DNA from: Motiliproteus sp. MSK22-1
Lineage (GTDB): Bacteria; Pseudomonadota; Gammaproteobacteria; Pseudomonadales; Balneatricaceae
Direction of reading: 5' to 3'
Length of the DNA stretch: 64,000 nt
Assembly: GCF_001968815.1 (NCBI RefSeq)
Contig: NZ_MIEQ01000046.1
Coordinates: 248,001 to 312,000, forward strand
Positions 1 to 8,840 of this stretch are shown one piece after another (position 1 is the stretch's first letter; each line of letters opens with the position of its first letter). The position numbers were made by a program, and so were the translations under genes. The notes under the pieces are model-generated. The model saw only the letters and a list, made by a program, of their open reading frames with translations, made no database searches and was not told where the DNA came from.

Positions 1-358
1 AAACTTGATTGCATAGGATGCGCCATCATAACTGGCAATGTCGATGTCTGATCCACCGTCCAATACATCTAATCCCAGACCTCCGTGAATGATGTCATTC
101 CCCTGACCACCCGATATAGTATCGACTCCCTTACCACCGCTGAGAATATTGTCTTCGTCATTGCCGATAATGATATCGGCGTAATCGGTTCCAATAACAC
201 CTTCAAAATTGGTCACGGAATCGCCTGTAAGCCATTGGCCACCATAACGATAATATTCATTCTGACTGCCATTAAGGTCAAACTTGATTGCATAGGATGA
301 CCCTGCATAGCTCGCAATGTCGGTACCTGATCCGCCATCCAGGACATCTAACCCGCTA
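1..358 (-). repeat. Two copies of a 93-residue RTX module
   Basis: The text beginning at position 1 (aaacttgattgcatagga) recurs at position 280, giving a 279-bp period, or 93 codons. Both copies encode an LDGGS.xDIASYxGxSYAIKF-type block. The second copy is cut by the window edge, so further copies may follow to the left. It is an in-frame duplication inside the RTX gene. Confidence 0.8.
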
Positions 359-3300
359 CCACCATTTATAATGTCGTTGCCACCATTACCATAAATTGTA
401 TCCACTCCTTCATATCCCCAAATCTCATCGTTGCTGTTATACGTGTAGATGAAATCGTTCTTTCCTGAACCATGGGTATAGCTAGAACCTGGCGCAGACA
501 ACTGTTTTGGGATTGGCGCCAATGCATCGTCGAAGCCCGAGAGCATTGCAGCTTTATAAAGATTCAATGCACTTATTACGGCACTTTCCTCCACTCTTAG
601 TGTACCCACATAAATTTCTGGGAGTATCGTAAGTAACCCGTTACGAATGATAACCTCTTTCGTCTCTCCTTCATCCGTTGTCGCATGAATCACCAGATCA
701 TTTTCAATCTGCCTAAATGCCAATTTGTCAGCATCAAAGCGTTGGGATAGCACAAGGCGATCAACAGAAGACATGTCAGTCAGGACAGTTGTCGAAGCTG
801 AACTGGTTGACAAATAGACCATATCTGCCCCTAGTCCCGTAGTAATAGAACCTGTTCCACCAGCTGCAATAAAATCTCGTCCGTCATTACCATTCAGGGT
901 ATCGTTGACAGACAAATTAGCCCGGAGAAATCGGTCAAACTCTGACAGAGTGACACTCAAGCCATCCTCAGCAAAGATGTAATTCCGTATTGTTCCGTTT
1001 TCTACGACGAGATTCCTACCTTGCTCCTGCAGCAAACCAGTCCCCGAAATATCAATCTTGTCTGCATTAAAACCATCTAACAATACGGCTCGGTCTTGCC
1101 CTCCTTCAGACCGGAGTAAAACATCCTGAGACGGATTTTGAACCATAAATAGGTCGTTGCCGCTACTCCCCTCATACAAATCATAGTATTCCAAATTCTG
1201 TGGGGAATTCTCTACCGTCAATGAGCCCCAATAACCAACTAGCGAATCGATGCTATTAAGTTCGATGCTTACATTACCGGACAGAAGGGTGAAATGTTCA
1301 AAATCAGCCTTTTGAAAGTTTACACGGGCCTGCTGATCATAGGAAAACGAATGATACTTTTTCCATTCACCACCCTCGTAGGTGACTTTCGATGATAAAC
1401 CCAATTTTTCCAAGGAATCCGCATTAAGAACAAGATGATTGCCCCCTTCAGGATCACTGTCATCCAGAGACACCAAGTCCGCCCCCTGTTGCAGGATTAT
1501 TTCATAGACATCCGCACCTTCACCACCATCGAGATTGACTTCACCTGTCACATGCACCAGATGATCCGCACTCTTTGTGCCGGACAGGGTTTCCACCCCA
1601 TCCACAAAGACTCCCCCAGTACTGTTACGTTGGCTTAAACTCAGCTGGGCGCCCTTATCCCCTATATAGACCCGCCGTCCCTGTCCATCTGAAGAAGTCA
1701 CAGACAAACTGTCAAAACCTTCTCCGCCTTTTACCTTCAGCAACTGTGAAGCACCTACCACAGCACTAAGATTGTCATTTCCACCGCCGCTATCGATGTT
1801 AACGTCAGTGATTGACGCCAAATCCACAGCAAATTTGTCTGCTTGGTCACCGCTGGTCACGCCGCCTCGTCGATAACGCCCCACATTGCTAATATCATCA
1901 TCACTTATAATGAACTCCATAGCCTCCTGGTATCCATTCAGGTAAACATTAAAGCTCTCTGAATCATCCCGGAAGAAAACGGTAGTCTGTTCTTCCTCAA
2001 ATCCATTCAGACCAACAGCTTCAACATTTTCCAATTCAGCTCGATTGAGATGAGGTCCCTCTCCAAGTCGTTGCCAGTGTAGGTCATAGCGGTGAGTGTT
2101 GGCATCTGAATCCGCCTGTAATCGCAGGGTTGCCACCGATACCTCATTAGCAAAAAGAAAATCAGTGTCAGGTGTCCCCTCTGCAGATGCTACATTTACA
2201 AAGTTGGTCCAGTCGATCGATGGTATCGATGGTATCGCTAGCTGCGTTGCCACCAACATTTCATTAGTGTCTGGCGTCCCCTCAGCAGATTCTAATCCTA
2301 TGTTTACAAAATCGGTCCAGTCGTTCGATGTCACTCTAAGAATTTCATCAACCCGGTCAACTATCACGGTATCCATGCCCCCACCAATCTTCAAATGATC
2401 GAGAGCATCCCCGGCCACGCCCGTATTGAAAACACGTCGGACCTTAACTGTATACTCCTCGACCACTTTTTTATTAGATATCCCTGTTATAGTGTTGTTG
2501 GGTTCATACGTTATTCTGTAACGTGTTTCCTCTACCTCTCTAATTTCCTTGGTATAACCAAGATCTCGGTCGCCGGAACTCTCATAGAAGACAGTATTGT
2601 TAGTATCCCAGTGGTCCTCAAAAACACTGTTGCCAGAGAAATTCTTATGTACATTAATAATTGCTACATTAGTATCGATCGTGATCGGCTGACTATTTTG
2701 CTGACCAAGATTCCATTCAATTTTTCTATGTTTGTAAAATCCCTTGCCATCAAAAAATTGGCCGGTGTTTTCCTCACCAAAATCTCGGGTGATCAGTTCA
2801 GAATCGCCTAGACTTTCATCACCGATACCAATAGCAAGCGTAGAAATTTTTTGGACTTGCTCTCGAAGTGCCTGAGGTATAACCCGGTCATAGATTTGAC
2901 GAGCTTCTGCCGATAGACTCTCGTAGCTAGCACCATACCCCATGTAGAGCAATTGCTGGGCTCCATTACGGGTATTCCAATCCAAAAGGGTATCCTTTAG
3001 CTGGATAAAATTGTCCTCAAAATAGGTTTCGATGATCCCTGACAGAGCATTATCTAAGAAAGCAATAAAAGCGTCGTCATCTATGTTTGTGCCATCACCA
3101 TATGTTTCAATCAGCCGACGGGCAGCATGTTTATAGACGGAATCCGTCCAAAGAAAGGAAAATGCATTGACAAGCGGAATCGAATTCAAAACAGCCTCTT
3201 TATAAAGCCCTTCATAGACAAATGTATCCGCTTCCGACAATTCTCCACTATCCAAAAGATTTTTATAGGAAATCGCTTTTTCAATGGCTAACAAGTCAAA

Positions 3301-4788
3301 ACCTGGGGTCACAAGATTGGCGATCGCTAATCCCTTTTGCAAATCTGTTGCATTGGGATCCGAAAAAGTCGCGTATACCTTTGCAGCCCCTAAAACGAGT
3401 TCGCTCACCGCATCAACCACCAGTCCAGCTACCCCCACTCCCTTCACCAGCTTAGTTGACTTAGCAACCACGCTGACGATGTCTAGTACCGATGCCGTCG
3501 TCGCTAGAACGGCCGATGAAAGAACCAGTCCAGAAACAACTTTTTCACTATTAGTGGCATTATCATTATTAAGGGTTTTGTGTAAATCATAGGCGGCGAC
3601 AGTACCCCATCCAGCATTGGCGAGTAGTCCGACCAATCCATCTCCAATCGCATATGTTTTTCCGGTAACACCTGGTTTCTTGATGGAAAGGGAGTTGATA
3701 TCAAAGTCCACATCCAGTTTCGGATTGCGCAGATCAAGCCCATCAAGGTCGAAAAGCTGAAAGTTTTGCAATTTCATCGGTTCTTGGTGAGCGCCAGATC
3801 CCGTCCAGATTTTGCGGTAGTTAGCATAGTCCTTATATTGCTCAGTTTTTTGTGTATAGCTGTTAAACTTCTCGTTCAGGGCATCACCGGCATTGACTAC
3901 ATCACTTTGCAGTTTCTTAAAGCTATCTGGCTCTTCGATGGAGCTAGGGGCAGTGCCCTTAAGTGCACTTTGTAGTCTTTCCGTTGGTGCATCTATATCA
4001 CTCCTGTTATTCCCCTGAGTAAAGCTGTCGAAAATATCACTATTTGCTGCCTGGTCAATTTCCGATAATGCAGTATTAATGGTATTACGACGTCTGTTAT
4101 AGGCTTCCTGTTTGGCCTTATAGTCGTTATAGGCCGATTTCAACTCCTCAAATGCTGTATCCTGTTCAACCGTGAACTGTATAGGCTTGCGCAAAACCAC
4201 CCCATCAATATGTTCTTGGAGTCTTACAAGCTGATCGGTCTTGATGAAATATTTGTTCTCCATCATATCCGCTAGATCGGTCACTGTATGCGCCGCATTA
4301 CGTATCAGCTTATTGTGATCTGAATGCCCCGGAAGAACATAAGGAGCAGTCTTTAATCCAAACTTTGCACCCAGCAGAATACCTGTTGCAAAATTAACAC
4401 CCGCAAATTTTTTGTCGAGGTCAGTTGCTTCTGGATCATTCCAGGTTTGCTGTGCATCCGACAAGAAGCCTCCCGCGACCGTCGGTAAAGCTGTGAACGA
4501 ATAAAGTTTGTATCCACCCACCGCTCTGCCTGCCCGCCCAGGCAGTTTTACTTCACTAAAAAAATTTTTAAAGGAATTAGAAAGCGAATAAGTAGCACCT
4601 GTACCAAATGTAAACCCCTTATAATCCGGGCCAGATTTGAATTCTGGCTCATTCTCATCAGCAAAATCCTTAAATGAGACAGCGTTGTTCAATACATAAC
4701 CGCGCACCATCGCACGCAGGTCATTACCACTTAATAAATCATTACTGATTGAGGAGATAAACTGCTCATCTGTTACTTCATTAGGCAT
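1..4788 (-). CDS. Giant RTX-type calcium-binding secreted protein (C-terminus outside window)
   Basis: An uninterrupted minus-strand frame runs from ATG at 4786-4788 (GGAG ribosome site 8 nt upstream) to the left edge: 1596 codons, with no in-frame stop found when every line was checked. Residues 1 to about 1100 are mostly non-repetitive. They hold a hydrophobic helical stretch near residues 375-475, reminiscent of membrane-active regions in RTX toxins, and a charged coiled region near 230-330. From about residue 1000 onward glycine/aspartate motifs appear (GGEGFD, GGEGAD, GNDGRDF). Near 1460-1596 these become classical haemolysin-type nonapeptides such as GGNDIINGGSGLDVLDGG. Such repeats bind calcium in proteins exported by type I secretion. 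The secretion signal and any hlyB/hlyD-like transporter would lie off the window. Function (toxin, adhesin or enzyme) cannot be decided; no catalytic motif was recognised. The family call is secure; the role is inference. Confidence 0.9.
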   Translation of the reverse strand, partial: MPNEVTDEQFISSISNDLLSGNDLRAMVRGYVLNNAVSFKDFADENEPEFKSGPDYKGFTFGTGATYSLSNSFKNFFSEVKLPGRAGRAVGGYKLYSFTALPTVAGGFLSDAQQTWNDPEATDLDKKFAGVNFATGILLGAKFGLKTAPYVLPGHSDHNKLIRNAAHTVTDLADMMENKYFIKTDQLVRLQEHIDGVVLRKPIQFTVEQDTAFEELKSAYNDYKAKQEAYNRRRNTINTALSEIDQAANSDIFDSFTQGNNRSDIDAPTERLQSALKGTAPSSIEEPDSFKKLQSDVVNAGDALNEKFNSYTQKTEQYKDYANYRKIWTGSGAHQEPMKLQNFQLFDLDGLDLRNPKLDVDFDINSLSIKKPGVTGKTYAIGDGLVGLLANAGWGTVAAYDLHKTLNNDNATNSEKVVSGLVLSSAVLATTASVLDIVSVVAKSTKLVKGVGVAGLVVDAVSELVLGAAKVYATFSDPNATDLQKGLAIANLVTPGFDLLAIEKAISYKNLLDSGELSEADTFVYEGLYKEAVLNSIPLVNAFSFLWTDSVYKHAARRLIETYGDGTNIDDDAFIAFLDNALSGIIETYFEDNFIQLKDTLLDWNTRNGAQQLLYMGYGASYESLSAEARQIYDRVIPQALREQVQKISTLAIGIGDESLGDSELITRDFGEENTGQFFDGKGFYKHRKIEWNLGQQNSQPITIDTNVAIINVHKNFSGNSVFEDHWDTNNTVFYESSGDRDLGYTKEIREVEETRYRITYEPNNTITGISNKKVVEEYTVKVRRVFNTGVAGDALDHLKIGGGMDTVIVDRVDEILRVTSNDWTDFVNIGLESAEGTPDTNEMLVATQLAIPSIPSIDWTNFVNVASAEGTPDTDFLFANEVSVATLRLQADSDANTHRYDLHWQRLGEGPHLNRAELENVEAVGLNGFEEEQTTVFFRDDSESFNVYLNGYQEAMEFIISDDDISNVGRYRRGGVTSGDQADKFAVDLASITDVNIDSGGGNDNLSAVVGASQLLKVKGGEGFDSLSVTSSDGQGRRVYIGDKGAQLSLSQRNSTGGVFVDGVETLSGTKSADHLVHVTGEVNLDGGEGADVYEIILQQGADLVSLDDSDPEGGNHLVLNADSLEKLGLSSKVTYEGGEWKKYHSFSYDQQARVNFQKADFEHFTLLSGNVSIELNSIDSLVGYWGSLTVENSPQNLEYYDLYEGSSGNDLFMVQNPSQDVLLRSEGGQDRAVLLDGFNADKIDISGTGLLQEQGRNLVVENGTIRNYIFAEDGLSVTLSEFDRFLRANLSVNDTLNGNDGRDFIAAGGTGSITTGLGADMVYLSTSSASTTVLTDMSSVDRLVLSQRFDADKLAFRQIENDLVIHATTDEGETKEVIIRNGLLTILPEIYVGTLRVEESAVISALNLYKAAMLSGFDDALAPIPKQLSAPGSSYTHGSGKNDFIYTYNSNDEIWGYEGVDTIYGNGGNDIINGGSGLDVLDGGSGTDIASYAGSSYAIKFDLNGSQNEYYRYGGQWLTGDSVTNFEGVIGTDYADIIIGNDEDNILSGGKGVDTISGGQGNDIIHGGLGLDVLDGGSDIDIASYDGASYAIKF
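2155..2330 (-). repeat. Degenerate tandem duplication of about 34 codons inside the RTX gene
   Basis: Two neighbouring segments with a period of about 102 bp encode the related blocks WTDFVN...SAEGTPDT and WTNFVN...SAEGTPDT. The copies share SAEGTPDT exactly and have diverged elsewhere. A shorter echo (IPSIPSID, from repeated tggtatcga) sits at the junction near 2215-2240. Confidence 0.7.
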
Positions 4789-5150
4789 AATTAATACTCC
4801 GAGAATGTTTCAATTATTTTTATAAAATCTTTACTCTTAAGCTGAGGTTACAAAATATGTAGTTATATTTATCAATATGGCATAACGTAAAGAAAGGTTA
4901 TCTCACCTAACTAATGGTTGTGGATTCGTGAATTACACTCCTAAAAACGCCTCTAACCTATGCATTCAAGAATCATATATTCATTTAGTAATCCAAGACT
5001 ATCATTCAGAGTAATTTCCACTGATACTGTGAAATTTTCTATAGGATTAATAAACCCAACACATAAACATCTGCTAATAAATAGAAGTTATTACAACATT
5101 TTCATTTAAAATAATTTCATAATTATTCTTGTATTGTTAAAAATAATTGT

Positions 5151-5192
5151 GTTTTTGTTTTTGTTTTTGTTTTTGTTTTTGTTTTTGTTTTT
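5151..5192. repeat. Seven perfect tandem GTTTTT hexanucleotides
   Basis: Positions 5151-5192 are seven exact copies of GTTTTT (AAAAAC on the RTX coding strand), about 363 bp upstream of the RTX start codon. Tracts of this kind change length by slipped-strand mispairing. Because the tract is non-coding, a copy-number change would alter promoter spacing or curvature rather than reading frame. Confidence 0.95.
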
Positions 5193-5410
5193 GTAAAGTA
5201 TAAAATATTTTAACATCCGATAATCTTTATTTTTATACAACCATGAGTTCAAAAATTAGAATTATATTGGGCAGATTTCATGACCATGTAAATTACCAAG
5301 AACGTCATTATTACCACAAGTTGCGCCAACATGTGGTTAAGATCGTAGCTTTTTCTCACCGTATCTAAGAGGATTAAGATAAATAAACATTTAAGGGCAA
5401 AAGGCGAGAG

Positions 5411-5431
5411 GCTGCCAACTTCAGAGGCAGC
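5411..5431 (-). terminator. Possible terminator hairpin downstream of pfkB
   Basis: GCTGCC (5411-5416) pairs with GGCAGC (5426-5431) across a 9-nt loop, 35 bp past the pfkB stop. On the minus strand it is followed by a weak pyrimidine-rich stretch, not a clean T run, so this is only a candidate. Confidence 0.35.
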
Positions 5432-5465
5432 AAATAAATCTATACGTATCTTTTAACCTCTATGA

Positions 5466-6395
5466 TTAAGCCTTAGAAAGAATATCTCCATAGAGTTTCA
5501 GCACATCTTCTCGCTTGCACAGTTCTGTTCCATCGGTCATTACCGCAGCGGCTCCAGCGGCAACGCCAAACCGAAATGCATCCTGAATCGCATGACCTGA
5601 AGCAAGTGAAAAAGCCATGGCACCAACAAAACTGTCTCCAGCACCAACTGCTGAGCGAACATTTACCGGACTTGCTGGAATAAAAAGCCCTCCTTCTTCA
5701 TTAGCGAGAAAGGCTCCTTCTGCCCCCATGGACACGACGACATTGCGGGCTGATCCGTTTCGTACAAGCTCTAGAGCAGCCTCCTTTGCCTCATTGTTGT
5801 CTAGACGCTTACCGGTGAGCTTTTCAAGTTCTCGATGATTAGGCTTGATCAGGAAGACCGGTGACTTAGCCAGTGCACACTTAAGCCCTTCACCGGAGCT
5901 GTCAATAATAAAGCGGATATTCTTACGATCGGCAATATCTGCTATCAGCGCGTAAGTATCATAGGGCACACTCAGGGGAAGGCTGCCACTAACGATAATA
6001 TAATCACCCTCAAATTCTTCTACCTGCTCTAATACCAAATTGAGCTCTTGCTGGCTAACCTCCGGCCCAACGGGAACAAAACGATACTCCAGACCGGTTT
6101 GCTGTTCATAGATCATATGGGCAAGCCGGGTTGACTGCTCAATCTTAATTTTGCGACATTCGATGCCGGTACAATCCAGAGACTGTTCCAGCAAAATTCC
6201 GGTTACTCCTCCAGAAGTGAATATCAGCTCTACCGCTCCACCGAGCATATTGATAACTCGCGCGACATTCACCCCTCCACCACCGGGATGATGCTTTTCA
6301 TTGCAAGTTCTTATCTTTCGAGTAGGAACAACCTGCTCGGCTTCACTCGACATATCAATTGTTGGATTAAGAGCAATAGAAAGAATAGCGGCCAT
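5466..6395 (-). CDS. pfkB: 6-phosphofructokinase II (PfkB family)
   Basis: A 309-aa ribokinase-superfamily sugar kinase. It aligns by eye along its whole length with E. coli PfkB, including the opening LxPxxD, the substrate loop PGGGGVNVAR at 37-46, SGSLP, the IDSSGE segment, KPN, and the catalytic VGAGDS with base Asp near 254. This predicts ATP-dependent phosphorylation of fructose 6-phosphate to the 1,6-bisphosphate in the cytosol. Tagatose-6-phosphate or 1-phosphofructokinase activity is possible in the family, but no fru or tag genes are nearby, and the GGGG substrate loop favours PfkB. It is transcribed alone and divergently from hutC across a 284-bp gap. Confidence 0.88.
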   Translation of the reverse strand: MAAILSIALNPTIDMSSEAEQVVPTRKIRTCNEKHHPGGGGVNVARVINMLGGAVELIFTSGGVTGILLEQSLDCTGIECRKIKIEQSTRLAHMIYEQQTGLEYRFVPVGPEVSQQELNLVLEQVEEFEGDYIIVSGSLPLSVPYDTYALIADIADRKNIRFIIDSSGEGLKCALAKSPVFLIKPNHRELEKLTGKRLDNNEAKEAALELVRNGSARNVVVSMGAEGAFLANEEGGLFIPASPVNVRSAVGAGDSFVGAMAFSLASGHAIQDAFRFGVAAGAAAVMTDGTELCKREDVLKLYGDILSKA

Positions 6396-6621
6396 GTCTC
6401 ATCTCATATTGTGGCTCGGACAGCGGACAAACCCTTTCCGAAAACGATCACCGGGTCAGAAGGTGCAAAAATATCTGGTTTTTGGCGATCAGATTACGGT
6501 TTAAACTGACTGCCCCCATTTAAAGCAGAAATTTTCGGCACTCACAACCTCAGCGCAGTATTAAAGTTCAGTATTACAGGCGAATTTCTCTGTTATCCTT
6601 CGCCCGTTGTGGCAATAAACA

Positions 6622-6635
6622 TTAGTATATACAAT
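6622..6635. promoter_or_regulatory. Candidate HutC operator in front of hutC
   Basis: TTAGTATATACAAT carries the perfect palindrome GTATATAC (6625-6632), 45 bp upstream of the hutC GTG. It matches the better site before hutI (TGTATATACA) except in one outer half-site base. This suggests autoregulation, as known for HutC repressors. Confidence 0.6.
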
Positions 6636-6679
6636 TCAGAATTCAGGCTTTTGTTCTTTGAAGACAACTGGGGTAATAG

Positions 6680-7390
6680 GTGAGTAACAGACCACGCTAT
6701 CAGCAGATAAAGAGTTTTATCCTTGAAGGGATCAAACAGCAAAAGTACCAACCGGGAGATAAAATCCCAACCGAAGCAGAGTTAACCCGACAGTTTGAAG
6801 TCAGTCGAATGACTGTGAATAAGGCCATTCGAGATCTGGTACAGGAAAACATGCTGGTGCGTTATCCCGGCCTTGGCACCTTTGTATCTGACGCTAAAGC
6901 GGAATCGCCTCTGGCCGAGATCAGAAATATTGCCGAAGAAGTTCGACAACGAGGTCACAACTACAGTTGCCAGGTAATTGAATTATCTGAATCAGTTGCC
7001 AGCGAAACAATGTCCATGCAAATGGGTGTTCCCATCGGCACAAAGCAATACCATTCCGTGATCGTGCATAAAGAAAATGATCTGCCTATTCAATTAGAGG
7101 ATCGATATATCATCGCTTCTCTGGTTCCCGGCTATATTGATCAGGATTTTTCGAAGGGTACACCTAACGAATATCTGTCTAAAGTTTGTCCAATTTCCAG
7201 TGTCGAACATATTGTCGAAGCTGTTCTTCCAAGCGCTGTCGCTCAGGATTTATTGGGGATAGATGCTAACGCCCCCTGTATTCAGGTCAGTCGCAGAACC
7301 TGGTCTGATGGTCGCCTTATTAGTTTTGCCTGCCTGACTCATCCAGGAAGCCGCTATAAGCTAAGGTCAATTACCATGCTCGGTGGCTGA
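6680..7390 (+). CDS. hutC: Histidine utilisation repressor HutC (GntR family)
   Basis: A 236-aa GntR/HutC regulator with a GTG start preceded by GGGG 7 nt upstream. The N-terminal winged helix-turn-helix (about 5-70) carries the family signature (PGDKIPTEAELTRQFEVSRMT). The C-terminal UTRA effector domain (about 85-230) would bind urocanate, the known inducer of HutC proteins. The gene converges on hutF and lies beside the whole hut cluster, which fixes the assignment. Candidate operators lie before this gene and before hutI. Confidence 0.93.
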   Translation: MSNRPRYQQIKSFILEGIKQQKYQPGDKIPTEAELTRQFEVSRMTVNKAIRDLVQENMLVRYPGLGTFVSDAKAESPLAEIRNIAEEVRQRGHNYSCQVIELSESVASETMSMQMGVPIGTKQYHSVIVHKENDLPIQLEDRYIIASLVPGYIDQDFSKGTPNEYLSKVCPISSVEHIVEAVLPSAVAQDLLGIDANAPCIQVSRRTWSDGRLISFACLTHPGSRYKLRSITMLGG

Positions 7391-7464
7391 CAAATCAGGG
7401 GAACACCAGACCTTAGCTTTCCTGCTTAGCGTTTTCTGATAAATATTCGAGAAGATCTTACCAG

Positions 7465-8838
7465 TCAGGTCAAACTACTTGCCAGAACCTGAAGTTCTTC
7501 TCTAAAACGCATCGCTGTATGCTCCTCCTGTTCATGCTCGCCATTCTTAATGACCCACTGACCACCGACCATTACATCAACTATTGCGTTTTTCTGGGAA
7601 GCAAAGACCAAACTATCAAGCAAGTGCCTGGATTGATGAGCAAACAAGGTTATTTGGGAATTGTCTAACACCAACAGATCTGCTTTTTTACCAACGGCTA
7701 TCGCCCCACAGTCACGGCCAATGCTTTGAGCCCCACCCAGCGCGGCTCTGCACCACAGGTTGGCACCGACCGAGGGCTCATCCTCCCCACTCAAGATTGC
7801 TCGCTGTTGTCTGACCAAACGTTGGGCGTATTCCAACCATCGTAGCTCCTCTATTGGATTTACCGATATATGACTATCGGAGCCTATGGCAAAAACACCT
7901 TGCTCCATCAGATATTCAGTCGTGGGGAAAATGCCGTCCCCCAGGTTTGCTTCGGTAGTTGGACAAATTCCTGCTACGGCGCCAGACTTTGCCAACGCCA
8001 GGCGCTCCTGACTATTGATATGAGTAGCATGAATTAAACACCAATGGCGATTAACAGGGTGATTCTCCAGCAACCATTCAACTGGCCGTTGCCCATAACT
8101 GGCCAGGCAATCTTCAACTTCCAGCTGCTGTTCAGCGATATGGATGTGCACGGGGGCGGCAGGATCAATACCGTTGAGATGGTCAATCGCTTCCGTGATC
8201 AGTTCAGAGTTGGTTGCGCGTAAGGAGTGAGGCGCTATCCCCACGCGGCAATCGGAAAAGCCTTCTGCCAGCTTTATGCTAGCTGAAACCAACTGATTAA
8301 ACTGGTCGATGGAGTTGATAAATCGACGCTGCCCTTTGTTAGGCTCTTTGGCGCCAAAACCACTGTATCGGTAAAGCACTGGTAAATGGGTTAAAGCAAT
8401 CCCTGCCGTTCTCGCTGCGGAAAATACGGATTCAGTCATTTCCGCTAAATTATCGTAAGGCGTGCCGTCCGCCTGATGATGCAGATAATGAAATTCTGCA
8501 ACGCTGGTGTATCCAGCCTTTAACATTTCGATATAAAGCTGACTGGCAATAATCCGGGCCTGCTCAGGTGTAATCTGACCAAGAAACCCATACATAATCT
8601 TGCGCCAGGTCCAGAAGCTATCCTTGCCCTCGCTTCCTTGTTCACTAAATCCAGCAAAAGCCCGTTGAAAAGCATGAGAGTGACAATTAACCATGCCAGG
8701 AATAACCGGCCCTTTGGCGACTTCTGCATCAGGCTCTTTACCGTTGCTAATCGACAGGATCATTCCATCAGAGAGATGCAAAGTCCTGTTTTCGGCCCAG
8801 CCGTCAGCCAATAGAATCTGTTCTGCATATAACTTCAT
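7465..8838 (-). CDS. hutF: Formimidoylglutamate deiminase HutF
   Basis: A 457-aa amidohydrolase converting N-formimidoyl-L-glutamate to N-formyl-L-glutamate plus ammonia. Metal ligands of the superfamily are visible: HSH in NCHSHAFQR near residue 55, HIHIAEQ, HATH and the Asp of GSDSH. The gene starts 2 bp after the hutG stop and is the last gene of the minus-strand run. HutF and HutG together define the five-step route of histidine breakdown, so formimidoylglutamate is not hydrolysed directly to formamide. Confidence 0.93.
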   Translation of the reverse strand: MKLYAEQILLADGWAENRTLHLSDGMILSISNGKEPDAEVAKGPVIPGMVNCHSHAFQRAFAGFSEQGSEGKDSFWTWRKIMYGFLGQITPEQARIIASQLYIEMLKAGYTSVAEFHYLHHQADGTPYDNLAEMTESVFSAARTAGIALTHLPVLYRYSGFGAKEPNKGQRRFINSIDQFNQLVSASIKLAEGFSDCRVGIAPHSLRATNSELITEAIDHLNGIDPAAPVHIHIAEQQLEVEDCLASYGQRPVEWLLENHPVNRHWCLIHATHINSQERLALAKSGAVAGICPTTEANLGDGIFPTTEYLMEQGVFAIGSDSHISVNPIEELRWLEYAQRLVRQQRAILSGEDEPSVGANLWCRAALGGAQSIGRDCGAIAVGKKADLLVLDNSQITLFAHQSRHLLDSLVFASQKNAIVDVMVGGQWVIKNGEHEQEEHTAMRFREELQVLASSLT

Positions 8839-8840
8839 GA

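Larger units (their letters stand above)
4789..5465. other. AT-rich intergenic leader of the RTX gene
   Basis: About 680 bp without a credible gene, lying between the start of the RTX gene and the end of pfkB. It is strikingly AT-rich compared with the flanking genes. It contains the GTTTTT tract and, near 5411-5431, a small hairpin at the pfkB end. The RTX promoter must lie here, but no single -35/-10 pair stands out. Confidence 0.6.

Noticed and set aside
2395-2811. 138-codon plus-strand frame in the RTX region
   Set aside because: Antisense to the continuous RTX frame, which has no stop over 1596 codons.
5281-5345. CCACA...TGTGG short inverted repeat in the RTX leader
   Set aside because: Only five base pairs with a long loop; indistinguishable from chance in AT-rich DNA.
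6396-6679. FruR/Cra-type operator before pfkB
   Set aside because: No convincing GCTGAAnCGnTTCAGC-like palindrome in the gap.
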